Shown: positions 56,792 through 64,000 of the stretch, in pieces
Position numbering within the stretch: the stretch's first letter is position 1
How the letters are laid out: the number at the start of each line of letters is the position of its first letter
NCBI RefSeq assembly: GCF_021191705.1
Contig: NZ_JAIWPU010000031.1
Coordinates: forward strand, 1 to 64,000
Source of the DNA: Proluteimonas flavola
GTDB lineage: Bacteria > Pseudomonadota > Gammaproteobacteria > Xanthomonadales > Xanthomonadaceae
DNA: 64,000 bases
Reading direction: 5' to 3'
The notes under the pieces: generated by a model
What the model was told of the DNA's origin: nothing
The model's input: only the letters and a program-made list of their open reading frames with translations
Database searches by the model: none
Translations under genes and position numbers: made by a program

Positions 56792-57712
56792 ATGCCGGAT
56801 CTGATCGCACGCATTCTCCATCTGCTCGCCACCCTCGTCGGCGCACTGCCGGCGCCGGTGCTGCGCGGCATCGCCGGCGCGGTCGCTGCGCTCGGACGAC
56901 GCACGGGCAGCCGCGAGAGCCGGGTGGCGCTGCGCAATCTCGAACTCGCCTATCCCGAACTGACCGACGACGAACGCGCGGCGCTGCAGAAGGCGATCCT
57001 GCGCACCACTGCGCTGCAGACGCTGGAAACGCTGCGCCTGTGGACGCGCCCGCATGCGCACAACCTGCGGATGCTGCGCGAACAGCACGGCGTGGGCCTG
57101 TTCGACGCGGCGCTGGCCGATGGCCGCGGCCTGATCGTCTGCGCCCCGCACTACGGCAACTGGGAACTGCTGAACCAGTGGCTGGCCGCGCGCACGCCGA
57201 TCTCGATCCTCTATCGCGCACCGGACTCGGCGGTCGGTGAAGCCTTCCTGCGCCGCGTGCGCGCCGGTGCGGCCGACCGCGTGCGCCAGGTCCGCGCCGA
57301 AGGCCCGGCGGTGCGCCAGTTGTGGAAGACGCTCAAGGATGGCGGCGTGGTCGGCATCCTGCCCGACCAGCAGCCCAAGGCCGGCGACGGCGAGTTCGCC
57401 CCGTTCTTCGGCATGCCGGCGCTGACGATGACGCTCGCCTCCAGGCTCGCCGAACGCACCGGTGCGACCGTGCTGTTCGCCTATTGCGAGCGCATCGGCT
57501 GCGGTCCTGATTTCGCGCTGCGCATCGAGCCCGCGCATCCCGCCATCGCCGATGCCGACCTGGTCCGCGCAACCACCGCGCTCAACGCCGGCGTCGAACA
57601 CATCGCCCGACGCGATCCGGCGCAGTACCAGTGGACCTACAAGCGCTACAAGGCCCGGCCGTCCGGCTCGGGCGACGACAATCCCTATCTCGACCTCGAA
57701 CGTCGACGATGA
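56792..57712 (+). CDS. LpxL/HtrB-family acyltransferase
   Basis: A 306-aa membrane-associated acyltransferase of the lipid A late-acyltransferase family. A hydrophobic N-terminal segment (about 5-35) anchors it, and the HX4E motif HYGNWE puts the catalytic pair at H120 and E125. Other family blocks are VGILPDQQPKAGDGEF and FFGMPALTMTLASRLAERTG. Whether it acts on lipid A or another lysophospholipid cannot be decided. It starts 120 bases after the repeat element and leads a same-strand run with two PH-domain genes. Confidence 0.9.
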   Translation: MPDLIARILHLLATLVGALPAPVLRGIAGAVAALGRRTGSRESRVALRNLELAYPELTDDERAALQKAILRTTALQTLETLRLWTRPHAHNLRMLREQHGVGLFDAALADGRGLIVCAPHYGNWELLNQWLAARTPISILYRAPDSAVGEAFLRRVRAGAADRVRQVRAEGPAVRQLWKTLKDGGVVGILPDQQPKAGDGEFAPFFGMPALTMTLASRLAERTGATVLFAYCERIGCGPDFALRIEPAHPAIADADLVRATTALNAGVEHIARRDPAQYQWTYKRYKARPSGSGDDNPYLDLERRR

Positions 57713-57722
57713 GCAGGCGACG

Positions 57723-58280
57723 ATGATCCCCAGCGAAGACCACGCGTCCACACCGCCGCCGCTGCCTGTCGAGCCGGCGGCGCCTGCGCCGCAGGTCGCG
57801 ACCGACGTCTGGCAGCCACTACCGCTGCGGGCACGCACGCTGGCGACGATCTCCACGCTGATCGGCACCTTGATCCCGCTGGCGATCGCGCTGGGCGTCG
57901 GCCTGATCGCCGCCGACCGCCAGCCGCTGTCGTACGCGATCGTCGGCGCGCTGCTGCTGGCGATTCCGGCGTGGACGGTGTGGATCGCGCGCCGGCGCTG
58001 GCTGCGCACGCGCTGGCGGCTCGACGACGACGGCTTCGGGGTGCGCCGCGGGCACCTGTGGCGCAGCGACACGCGCGTGCCCGGCAACCGCGTGCAGCAT
58101 CTCGACGTGCGCCGCGGTCCGCTGGAACGCGCGTTCGGGCTGGCGACGCTGATCGTGCACACCGCCGGCACCCGCAACAGCGCGCTGTCGCTGTCGGGAC
58201 TCGACTTCGAAGAGGCCGAGCGCCTGCGCGACACGCTGGCCGCACGCGCCGCCCGCGACGACGACCATGACGACGCCTGA
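57723..58280 (+). CDS. PH-domain membrane protein (YdbS-like)
   Basis: A 185-aa protein with a Pro-rich cytoplasmic leader, two membrane helices (about 38-62 and 70-90) and a bacterial PH-like (DUF304) domain, RWRLDDDGFGVRRGHLWR through RVQHLDVRRGPLERAFGLATL. This is the small member of the YdbS/YdbT pair. Function of the pair is not firmly known; it has been tied to envelope and antimicrobial-peptide stress in some bacteria. It begins ten bases after the acyltransferase stop and overlaps the next gene by 14 bases. Confidence 0.85.
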   Translation: MIPSEDHASTPPPLPVEPAAPAPQVATDVWQPLPLRARTLATISTLIGTLIPLAIALGVGLIAADRQPLSYAIVGALLLAIPAWTVWIARRRWLRTRWRLDDDGFGVRRGHLWRSDTRVPGNRVQHLDVRRGPLERAFGLATLIVHTAGTRNSALSLSGLDFEEAERLRDTLAARAARDDDHDDA

Positions 58281-59817
58281 GCCGGCCGCGCCCGCGGCGC
58301 TGCTGCCGCAGGACCACGAGCGCCGCCTGCATCCGGGGTCGTGGCTGTTCGTGCTGCTGCAGAACCTGCGGCAGTTCATCGTGCCGCTGGCGGTGCTGCT
58401 GTTCGCCGGCGGCCGCCGCGACGACGGGTATCCGTGGTGGTTGCCGATGATCGGCGTCGGCGTGCTGGTCGTGGTGTCGGTGTGGCAGTACCTGACCTTC
58501 CGCTACCGCATCGACGACGACCGCCTGATCGTGCGCAGCGGACTGCTCGAACGCAGCGTCCGGCAGATTCCGTATTCGCGCATCCACAACGTCGCCATCC
58601 ACCAGACCCTGCTGCACCGCCTGATGGGCGTGGCCGAGGTGCGGCTGGAATCGGCCGGCGGCACGAAGCCCGAAGCGCAGATGCGCGTGCTGCGCATGCC
58701 TGAGGCGCTGGCGCTCGAACAGCTGATCCGCGATCGCGGCCGCGCCGACGCAGCCGCTGCGACGCCCGACGGCGCACCGGTCGCCGACCCCGCCGGCACC
58801 ACGCTGCTGGCGCTGTCGACCTGGGAGGTGGTCAAGCTCGGCCTGATTTCGAATCGTGGCCTGATCGTCGTCGCCGGCGCGGTCGCGCTGTCGTTCCAGG
58901 TCATGCCCGAGCGCGCGATGGGCCGCTGGCTGGTCGCGTACGGCCGCGAGGCCTTCGGCTACGCCAGCGGCTTCGCGACGACCTGGATGGCCAAGGGCCT
59001 GGTGCTGATCGGCGTGCTCGCGACGGCGCTGGTGCTGATCCGCGCGTTCTCGGTGCTGCTGTCGCTGCTGCGCTACCACGGCTTCCGGCTGCAGCGGCAG
59101 GGGCGGCGCCTGACCGTCGAACGCGGCCTGCTGGGCCGCTCGCGCAGCAGCGTACCGCGCCGGCGCATCCAGGCGTGGACGCAGCAGGAAGGCGTGCTGC
59201 ACCGCCTGTTCGCGCGGCGCACCCTGGAAATCGACACCGCCAGCGCGCGCGGCAGCGACGGCCAGGGCAATGCGAACGCGCAGCGCGGGCTCGATGCACT
59301 GGCGCCGATCGCGCCGCCCGACACCTGCGATGCGATCGTCCGCGACATCGCCCTGTTGCCGTCGTGGCCGCCGCAGCACTGGCAGCCGCTGCATCCGCGC
59401 GCCTGGCAGCGCCTGATGCTCGGCGATTTCTTCGTGACCGTCGCCCTGTGCGCGGCGCTGGCCTGGTTCTTCCAGTGGTGGGGCGCGCTGGGCCTGCTGT
59501 GGCTGCCGTGGTCGATGTTCATCGCACGCCGCCACGCCGCGCGCGCCGGCTACGCGGTCGACGATGCCCTGGTCGCGGTGCGCGAAGGCTGGTGGTCGCG
59601 CACCTGGCGCTTCGCCGAACTCGGCAAGCTGCAGGCCGTCGAACTGCGCCAGTCGCCGCTGGACCGCCGCTTCGGCATGGCCTCGGTGTGGCTCGACACC
59701 GCCGGCGCCAATCCGCTGACCACGCCGCTGCGGCTGCGCTTCCTGTCGCTCGACGATGCCGAGCGCATCCACGCCACGCTCGCGCACGCGATCGCAAGGC
59801 GACCGCTGCGCTGGTGA
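58267..59817 (+). CDS. PH-domain membrane protein (YdbT-like)
   Basis: A 516-aa partner of the preceding gene with three PH-like (DUF304) modules separated by membrane helix pairs: YRIDDDRLIVRSGLLERSVR (about 76-95), FRLQRQGRRLTVERGLLGR (near 275) and YAVDDALVAVREGWWSR (near 430). Each module has the family RxxxxQxVxxxQSxLxR-like stretch. The 14-base overlap implies coupling with the small PH-domain gene. Likely an inner-membrane protein; no enzyme motif is visible. Confidence 0.88.
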   Translation: MTTPEPAAPAALLPQDHERRLHPGSWLFVLLQNLRQFIVPLAVLLFAGGRRDDGYPWWLPMIGVGVLVVVSVWQYLTFRYRIDDDRLIVRSGLLERSVRQIPYSRIHNVAIHQTLLHRLMGVAEVRLESAGGTKPEAQMRVLRMPEALALEQLIRDRGRADAAAATPDGAPVADPAGTTLLALSTWEVVKLGLISNRGLIVVAGAVALSFQVMPERAMGRWLVAYGREAFGYASGFATTWMAKGLVLIGVLATALVLIRAFSVLLSLLRYHGFRLQRQGRRLTVERGLLGRSRSSVPRRRIQAWTQQEGVLHRLFARRTLEIDTASARGSDGQGNANAQRGLDALAPIAPPDTCDAIVRDIALLPSWPPQHWQPLHPRAWQRLMLGDFFVTVALCAALAWFFQWWGALGLLWLPWSMFIARRHAARAGYAVDDALVAVREGWWSRTWRFAELGKLQAVELRQSPLDRRFGMASVWLDTAGANPLTTPLRLRFLSLDDAERIHATLAHAIARRPLRW

Positions 59818-59847
59818 TCCGATTCGTCTGAACCCGGCGCGCTGCGA

Positions 59848-60780
59848 TCAGCGGCGCGACCTGAGGTAATGCGAGAGCATGCCCACCCAGTGTTCGATGC
59901 GCTTGGCCAGCGGCATCGGCGCCTGGAACAGCAGCCAGCTGTAGGCGCGCAGTTCCCAGAACGTCGGTGCGGGCTTGGTGCGGAATTCGGCCTTGGCCAT
60001 GCGCAGCCAGCGCGGCGTGATGCCGGCCTGCTGGCGATAGAACTCGAGCATGCGTTCGCTCCCCACCACGTGGCGATACACGCGCAACGGCGACGGCCCG
60101 AACGACTTCAGCGCATTGCTGCCGTGTTCGCGGTGGCCGACCAGGGTGTCGGACAGATACACCTTGTGCGCGCCGAGGATGTCGGCGCCGTAGACGATGC
60201 AGTCGTCCGGGCGCGAGAGCCAGTCGGCGGCGCGCTCGGGCGGCAGCGTCAGCAGTCGCGCCATCAGGCTGCTGCGCAGGCTCACCGCCGACGTCGCTGC
60301 GCCCTGGAAGCGGTGGTAGTAGGCGCCCAGCAGGATCGACAGGCCCAGATCGCGGTCCGGGCCGGGCTTGAACATCGGCGCGTCGAGATCGCCGAACAGG
60401 TGCATGTTCGTGTAGACGAAATCGACTTCGGGCCGCGCGGCGTAGACGTCGACGATGCGCTGCAGATAGTCGGGATTCCAGCGGTCGTCGGAATCGAGCA
60501 GCGCGACGATGTCGCCACGCGCCTGTGCGAAGCCGGTGATCCAGGCCTGCAGCTGGCCGCCGTTGGCCTGCTCGATGATCGTGATCTTCGGATGTGCGTC
60601 GTAATGACGACGGAGCAGGTCCGGTGACCCGTCGCGCGAACCGTCGTCGACGATGACGATGTCCAGCGCGGGTTCCGTCTGCGCGAGCACCGATTCGATC
60701 GCCTCGACGACGAACGCGGCGTAGTTGTAGCTCGAGACGAGCACGCTGACGGTGGGACGGGCGGAAGCGGTCATGGACAT
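59848..60780 (-). CDS. Family 2 glycosyltransferase
   Basis: A 310-aa GT-A-fold transferase. The nucleotide-sugar domain reads VSVLVSSYNYAAFVVEAIES, then IVIVDDGSRDGSPDLLRRHY and IVALLDSDDRWNPDYLQRIV, the last two with the metal-binding aspartates (DDGS, DSDD). The C-terminal third (SNALKSFGPSPLRVYRHVV) is not conserved. A role in LPS, exopolysaccharide or glycoprotein decoration is likely by family. ATGs at 60798 and 60774 are alternative starts. It is divergent from the next glycosyltransferase gene. Confidence 0.9.
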   Translation of the reverse strand: MSMTASARPTVSVLVSSYNYAAFVVEAIESVLAQTEPALDIVIVDDGSRDGSPDLLRRHYDAHPKITIIEQANGGQLQAWITGFAQARGDIVALLDSDDRWNPDYLQRIVDVYAARPEVDFVYTNMHLFGDLDAPMFKPGPDRDLGLSILLGAYYHRFQGAATSAVSLRSSLMARLLTLPPERAADWLSRPDDCIVYGADILGAHKVYLSDTLVGHREHGSNALKSFGPSPLRVYRHVVGSERMLEFYRQQAGITPRWLRMAKAEFRTKPAPTFWELRAYSWLLFQAPMPLAKRIEHWVGMLSHYLRSRR

Positions 60781-60870
60781 CGGGGCGACGCCGCGCATGC
60801 GGCGCCGGCATCATAACAACGCGCCCCGCCACGCCCGGACGCCACTGGCGCGATCGGCGACAATCGCCGC

Positions 60871-61635
60871 ATGTCGATTCCCGCACCCGCCGCCGCGCCA
60901 CTGCCGATCTCCGGCGTCGTCATCACGAAAAACGAGGGCGATCGCATCGGCCGCTGCCTCGATTCGATGCGCAGCCTGTGCGCCGAGCTGATCGTCGTCG
61001 ATTCCGGCTCGACCGACGACACCGTCGCCGTCGCCACCGCACATGGCGCGCGCGTCGTCCAGCAGGACTGGCTGGGCTACGCGGCGCAGAAGACCTTCGC
61101 CAATACCTTGGCCGTGCACGACTGGCTGCTGTTGCTCGACGCCGACGAATGGCTGTCGCCGGGCACCGACGCAACGATCCGCGCGTTGTTCGCGGACGGG
61201 CGTGTCGAGACCGCCGATGCCTGGCTGCTGACGCGCCGCAACCGGTTTCTCGGCCATCGCCTGCGCGGCGGCGAGCCGATGGAGCGGCTTGTCCGCGCGG
61301 GCTGGCGCTACCTGCCCTCGCAGGTGCACGAACGCCCGGACCTCGAAGGCAAGACGGTCGCGAAGCTCGACGCCGATTTCGAGCACGACACCTCGCGCAG
61401 CCATGCCGAGCACGTCGCCAAGCTGTCGACATACGCCGCGCTGTGGGCGCGGCAGCGTCGCGATGCCGGCAAGCGCGCACACGCGCTTGACGGCCCGCTG
61501 CATGCGGCCGCCTATCTGCTCAAGCAGTACCTGCTGCGCGGCGCGTTCCTCGACGGCGCGCCGGGCTGGCGCTTCCACAAGGCGCAGGCCGATTACGTGC
61601 TGGAGAAATACCGGCGGCTGCGCGCGCTGTCCTGA
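60871..61635 (+). CDS. WaaE/KdtX-like family 2 glycosyltransferase
   Basis: A 254-aa GT2 enzyme: ISGVVITKNEGDRIGRCLDS, IVVDSGSTDDTVAVA, WLLLLDADEWLSP (donor and metal-site words), and a C-terminal WRFHKAQADYVLEKYRRL, as in WaaE/KdtX-type lipopolysaccharide core glucosyltransferases. The SGSTDDT and DADEW words distinguish this subgroup. It is followed by a REP-like pair and then a convergent glycosyltransferase gene. Confidence 0.9.
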   Translation: MSIPAPAAAPLPISGVVITKNEGDRIGRCLDSMRSLCAELIVVDSGSTDDTVAVATAHGARVVQQDWLGYAAQKTFANTLAVHDWLLLLDADEWLSPGTDATIRALFADGRVETADAWLLTRRNRFLGHRLRGGEPMERLVRAGWRYLPSQVHERPDLEGKTVAKLDADFEHDTSRSHAEHVAKLSTYAALWARQRRDAGKRAHALDGPLHAAAYLLKQYLLRGAFLDGAPGWRFHKAQADYVLEKYRRLRALS

Positions 61636-61647
61636 TCGAACGCGTCC

Positions 61648-61715
61648 GTGGGAGCGCGCTTGCGCGCGATGGAGCATTCCCGGTAAAGCGCCTTCGCGCG
61701 CAAGCACGCTCCCAC
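61648..61715. repeat. REP-like inverted pair (GTGGGAGCGCGC family)
   Basis: GTGGGAGCGCGCTTGCGCGCGATGGAG and its inverse end ..CTCCCAC 68 bases after the start, in the convergent gap between two glycosyltransferase genes. Second full copy of the family at 35049-35118; both sit in convergent gaps. Confidence 0.8.
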
Positions 61716-61747
61716 ACGCACCCCCATACCCACGCAGGCACGGTCGC

Positions 61748-62581
61748 TCAGCGCTTCGGCCCCTGCACCAGCCCGTACTCGGTCCAAGTGAGCCGCCCGG
61801 CCGCGACCGCATCGCGGATCGCCTGGTTGGCCGCCTTCATTTCCGGCTTCACATAGCCACGCGCGTGGTCGAGATGGATGCACACCGCCGAGAACCGGAT
61901 CTGCTTGCCGGTCACGCCGGCATTGGCGAGCCGCTCGCCGAGTTCGAGATCCTCGCCGCCGTAGCTCATGCGCTCGTCGAAACCGTTGACGCGCACCAGA
62001 TCCGCCTTCCAGCCCGATGCATTGTTGCCAGCCCAGCGTGGCTTCGTCGGCGTGACCGCATTGAGCACACGTTCGCGCCAGCCCGGACGCGCCCAGAGTT
62101 TCAGCGAGCGCTTCCCGCGCGGCAACCCGTTGGCCTTGAGCCAGTCCAGATCGGTGTGCAGCCCGCGCGCGATGACGTCGCGGTCGATCTTCAGGCTCAG
62201 ATCCATCGGCAGCTTGCAGTAGCCGCCGCCGAGATACCGGCCCGATTCGCGCAGGCGCAGGTGCTGGCTGACGAAATCCGCGCGCGGCACGCAGTCGCCG
62301 TCGGAGAAGACCAGATAGTCGGCGCGCGCGTCCTCGATGCCACGATTGAGGATCGTGCATTTCCGGAAACCGGCGTCCTCGTGCCAGACATGCCGCAGCG
62401 GATACGGCAGTTCGGGGGCGAGTGCGGCAAGCATGTCGCGCGTCGCCTGGCCGGACCCGTCGTCGGCGACGATCAGTTCGAAGTCCTGCCGGTCCTGCTG
62501 CGCATAGCCCCACAGGCACCGCTGCAGCCAGTCGGTGTTGTTGTAGGTGCTGATGATCAGGCTGGCGGCGGGTGTCTGCAT
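61748..62581 (-). CDS. Family 2 glycosyltransferase with galactosyltransferase-like C-domain
   Basis: A 277-aa GT2 enzyme. N-terminal ASLIISTYNNTDWLQRCL and ELIVADDGSGQATRDM, then LVFSDGDCVPRADFVSQHL (DxD-type metal site), and a C-terminal KADLVRVNGFDERMSYGGED, a glycosyltransferase-family-7-like domain typical of two-domain sugar transferases. The substrate is unknown; surface glycan assembly is the likely role. It lies on the same strand as rsmB and fmt, 39 bases downstream of rsmB. Confidence 0.9.
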   Translation of the reverse strand: MQTPAASLIISTYNNTDWLQRCLWGYAQQDRQDFELIVADDGSGQATRDMLAALAPELPYPLRHVWHEDAGFRKCTILNRGIEDARADYLVFSDGDCVPRADFVSQHLRLRESGRYLGGGYCKLPMDLSLKIDRDVIARGLHTDLDWLKANGLPRGKRSLKLWARPGWRERVLNAVTPTKPRWAGNNASGWKADLVRVNGFDERMSYGGEDLELGERLANAGVTGKQIRFSAVCIHLDHARGYVKPEMKAANQAIRDAVAAGRLTWTEYGLVQGPKR

Positions 62582-62620
62582 GGCGGTGATTCTAAGCGAG
62601 CGCCCCGCCCCCGGCCGTGC

Positions 62621-63916
62621 TCAGCGCAGGCGCTTCAGGCGCGCGTAGAAGAAGCCGTCCATGCCCGATTCGCCCGGCAGGCGCTGATGGCCGGCGCCGG
62701 TGTCGCGACCGAAGCGATCGTCGAGCGGCTCGAGCGCGAAATCCGGATGGCGCGCGAGGAAGGCCTCGACCTGGGCGGCGTTCTCGCGCCGCAGGATCGA
62801 GCAGGTCGCGTACAGCAGCGTGCCGCCGGGCGCGACCACCGCGGCCAGTGCATCGAGCAGTTGCGCCTGCAGGGCGGCGAGCGCTTCGAGATCGGCGGGC
62901 CGCCGGTGCAGCAGCACGTCGGGCTGGCGGCGCACGATGCCGGTCGCCGAGCACGGCGCGTCCAGCAGCACGGCATCGAACGGCGTGCCGTCCCACCAGC
63001 GCGCGGGGTCCAGCGCATCGGCGGTGCGCACGCGGGCCTGCGCGCCGATGCCCAGGCGCCTGAAGGTCTGTTCGATCCGCGCGACGCGCGGCGCGGCGAT
63101 GTCGATCGCCAGCAGGCGCAGCGCCGGGTCGCGTTCGAGCAGGTGCGCGCTCTTGCCGCCGGGCGCGGCGCAGGCGTCGAGCAGGCGTGCGCCGGCGGCC
63201 GGCTGCAACGCATCGGCCACGCGCTGCGCGGCGCCATCCTGGATCGACACATCGCCATCGGCGAAGCCTGGCAGCGCATCGACCGGCACCGGTGTCGCAA
63301 GACGCAATGCGTCGGGCATATCGTCCGGCACGTCGGCCTGCAGGCCCGCCTGGATCAGGCGCGTGCAATAGGCATCGCGCGTGCCGCGGCGCGGGTTGAC
63401 CCGCAGCCACTGCGGCGCCGCGGCGGCGCTGGCGGTGAGGATCGCCTCGACATCCCGCGGCCAGTCGGCGCGCACTTCCGCCAGCAGCCACGCCGGCCAG
63501 GCGGCATCGGCGCCCGCGCTCGGCAGGCCGTCCTTCTGCGCGCGTCGCAGCAGCGCGTTGACGAGACCGGCCTGATGCGCGCGGCCCAGCAGGCGCGCGG
63601 CATCGACGGTGGCATTGAGCGCGGCGTGCGCCGGCAGGCCCATCGGATCGAGCTGGGCGAAGCCGGCGTAGATCAGCGCGCGCAACGGCGCATCGCGCGC
63701 GCCCGGCGGACGCGGCATCCAGCGCGACAGCGCAGCGGCGTAGCGGCCCTGATGACGGATCGCGGCAAAGGCCATCGCCTCGACCAGCGCGCGGTCGCGC
63801 ACGTCCTCGATGCCGGCCAGCGCCGTCGACAGTTCGGCCTTCAGCGAGCGGCCGTGATGCAGCACCGCGTCGATGACGCGCGCCGCCGCGAGCCGGGCCT
63901 GTGCGCCGTGGTCCAC
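62621..63916 (-). CDS. rsmB: 16S rRNA (cytosine-967)-C5-methyltransferase RsmB
   Basis: A 431-aa methyltransferase. The N-terminal NusB-like RNA-binding domain (about 1-140: AAARVIDAVLHHGRSLKAEL) precedes the SAM-dependent domain with LLDACAAPGGKSAHLLE, LLDAPCSATGIVRRQPDV (C322) and LLYATCSILRREN (C372), the two catalytic/release cysteines of m5C RNA methyltransferases. The start is GTG at 63916, one base after the fmt stop (TGA C GTG), so the genes are coupled; no closer ATG exists. Confidence 0.95.
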   Translation of the reverse strand: MDHGAQARLAAARVIDAVLHHGRSLKAELSTALAGIEDVRDRALVEAMAFAAIRHQGRYAAALSRWMPRPPGARDAPLRALIYAGFAQLDPMGLPAHAALNATVDAARLLGRAHQAGLVNALLRRAQKDGLPSAGADAAWPAWLLAEVRADWPRDVEAILTASAAAAPQWLRVNPRRGTRDAYCTRLIQAGLQADVPDDMPDALRLATPVPVDALPGFADGDVSIQDGAAQRVADALQPAAGARLLDACAAPGGKSAHLLERDPALRLLAIDIAAPRVARIEQTFRRLGIGAQARVRTADALDPARWWDGTPFDAVLLDAPCSATGIVRRQPDVLLHRRPADLEALAALQAQLLDALAAVVAPGGTLLYATCSILRRENAAQVEAFLARHPDFALEPLDDRFGRDTGAGHQRLPGESGMDGFFYARLKRLR

Positions 63917-63917
63917 G

Positions 63918-64000
63918 TCAGGCGCCCGCGCCGCGCAGATCGCTGCGCGCGTTGAGGTAATCGGCCACGTCGATCGCGCGGCCGCCTGCGCGCTGTACGC
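63918..64000 (-). CDS. fmt: Methionyl-tRNA formyltransferase, C-terminal end (runs off right edge)
   Basis: The last 27 codons read VQRAGGRAIDVADYLNARSD then LRGAGA and stop at 63918. The AGGRA and DYLNAR pattern resembles the Fmt C-terminal domain, and fmt directly upstream of rsmB is a conserved gammaproteobacterial order. With so little sequence, the identification rests largely on context. Confidence 0.6.
   Translation of the reverse strand, partial: VQRAGGRAIDVADYLNARSDLRGAGA

Noticed and set aside
56151..57221. Open frames across the 56-kb element encoding Ser-Glu, His-Ser or Lys-Ala repeats
   Set aside because: They are translations of hexanucleotide arrays and inverted arms; frames in both strands give similar junk, no ribosome-binding site is convincing, and some run through the acyltransferase gene.

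Overview
This is a GC-rich (visibly about two-thirds G+C) chromosomal window from a gammaproteobacterium, most likely the Xanthomonadaceae/Lysobacteraceae (Lysobacter or Luteimonas-like). The evidence is the split class II ribonucleotide reductase nrdJa/nrdJb, the yebC-ruvC-ruvA-kup block, the otsB-GH15-otsA trehalose operon, several large TonB-dependent receptors, and families of intergenic palindromic repeats. The genus cannot be fixed from the sequence alone.

Layout. 1-3.2 kb: N-terminal part of an RHS/YD-repeat protein running off the left edge, then wrecked IS30 and IS5 transposase fragments. 3.2-8.9 kb: nrdJa (with a complete homing-endonuclease intein in its active-site region), a histone H1-like Lys/Ala protein and nrdJb, preceded by a probable tandem NrdR operator. 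9.1-13.2 kb (+): a Do-family periplasmic protease, three small membrane-stress type genes and a PerM-like transporter. 13.4-18.8 kb (-): kup, ruvA, ruvC, yebC, an alpha/beta hydrolase and an AraC regulator, with ohr divergent from the regulator. 19.4-27.0 kb (-): a GNAT acetyltransferase, aspS, an FmdB-type zinc ribbon, a lipoprotein, two DUF4189-like secreted proteins and an ABC-F ATPase carrying an in-frame repeat. 27.2-32.2 kb (+): two tandem paralogous TonB-dependent receptors, each with its own near-identical terminator. 32.4-34.9 kb (+): a YbaL-type K+/H+ antiporter and a sirtuin. 35.1-38.8 kb (-): a YfcH-type epimerase and clpB behind a sigma-32-like promoter. 39-44.2 kb: a GST, a DCC-family thiol protein and the translationally coupled otsB-GH15-otsA operon. 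44.3-52.9 kb: gloA, a DUF4166 protein, an NCS2-like permease, a TonB receptor, a DUF3574 lipoprotein and another TonB receptor. 53.1-55.8 kb: pgeF-rluD and bamD. 55.8-56.8 kb: a gene-free, highly palindromic element. 56.8-64 kb: an LpxL-like acyltransferase, two PH-domain membrane proteins, three family 2 glycosyltransferases, rsmB and the end of fmt.

How the parts fit. Core functions (DNA precursor synthesis, recombination, tRNA charging and initiation, ribosome modification, envelope assembly, proteostasis) form the backbone. The accessory layer is surface-directed: RHS protein, four TonB receptors, lipid acyltransferase and glycosyltransferases.

The most unusual items are the NrdJ intein next to the radical cysteine; the histone-like gene between the two halves of NrdJ; the roughly 0.8 kb dyad-symmetric element at 55.9-56.7 kb with 91-bp inverted arms and hexanucleotide repeats; and three copies of a roughly 150-bp composite repeat at gene ends.
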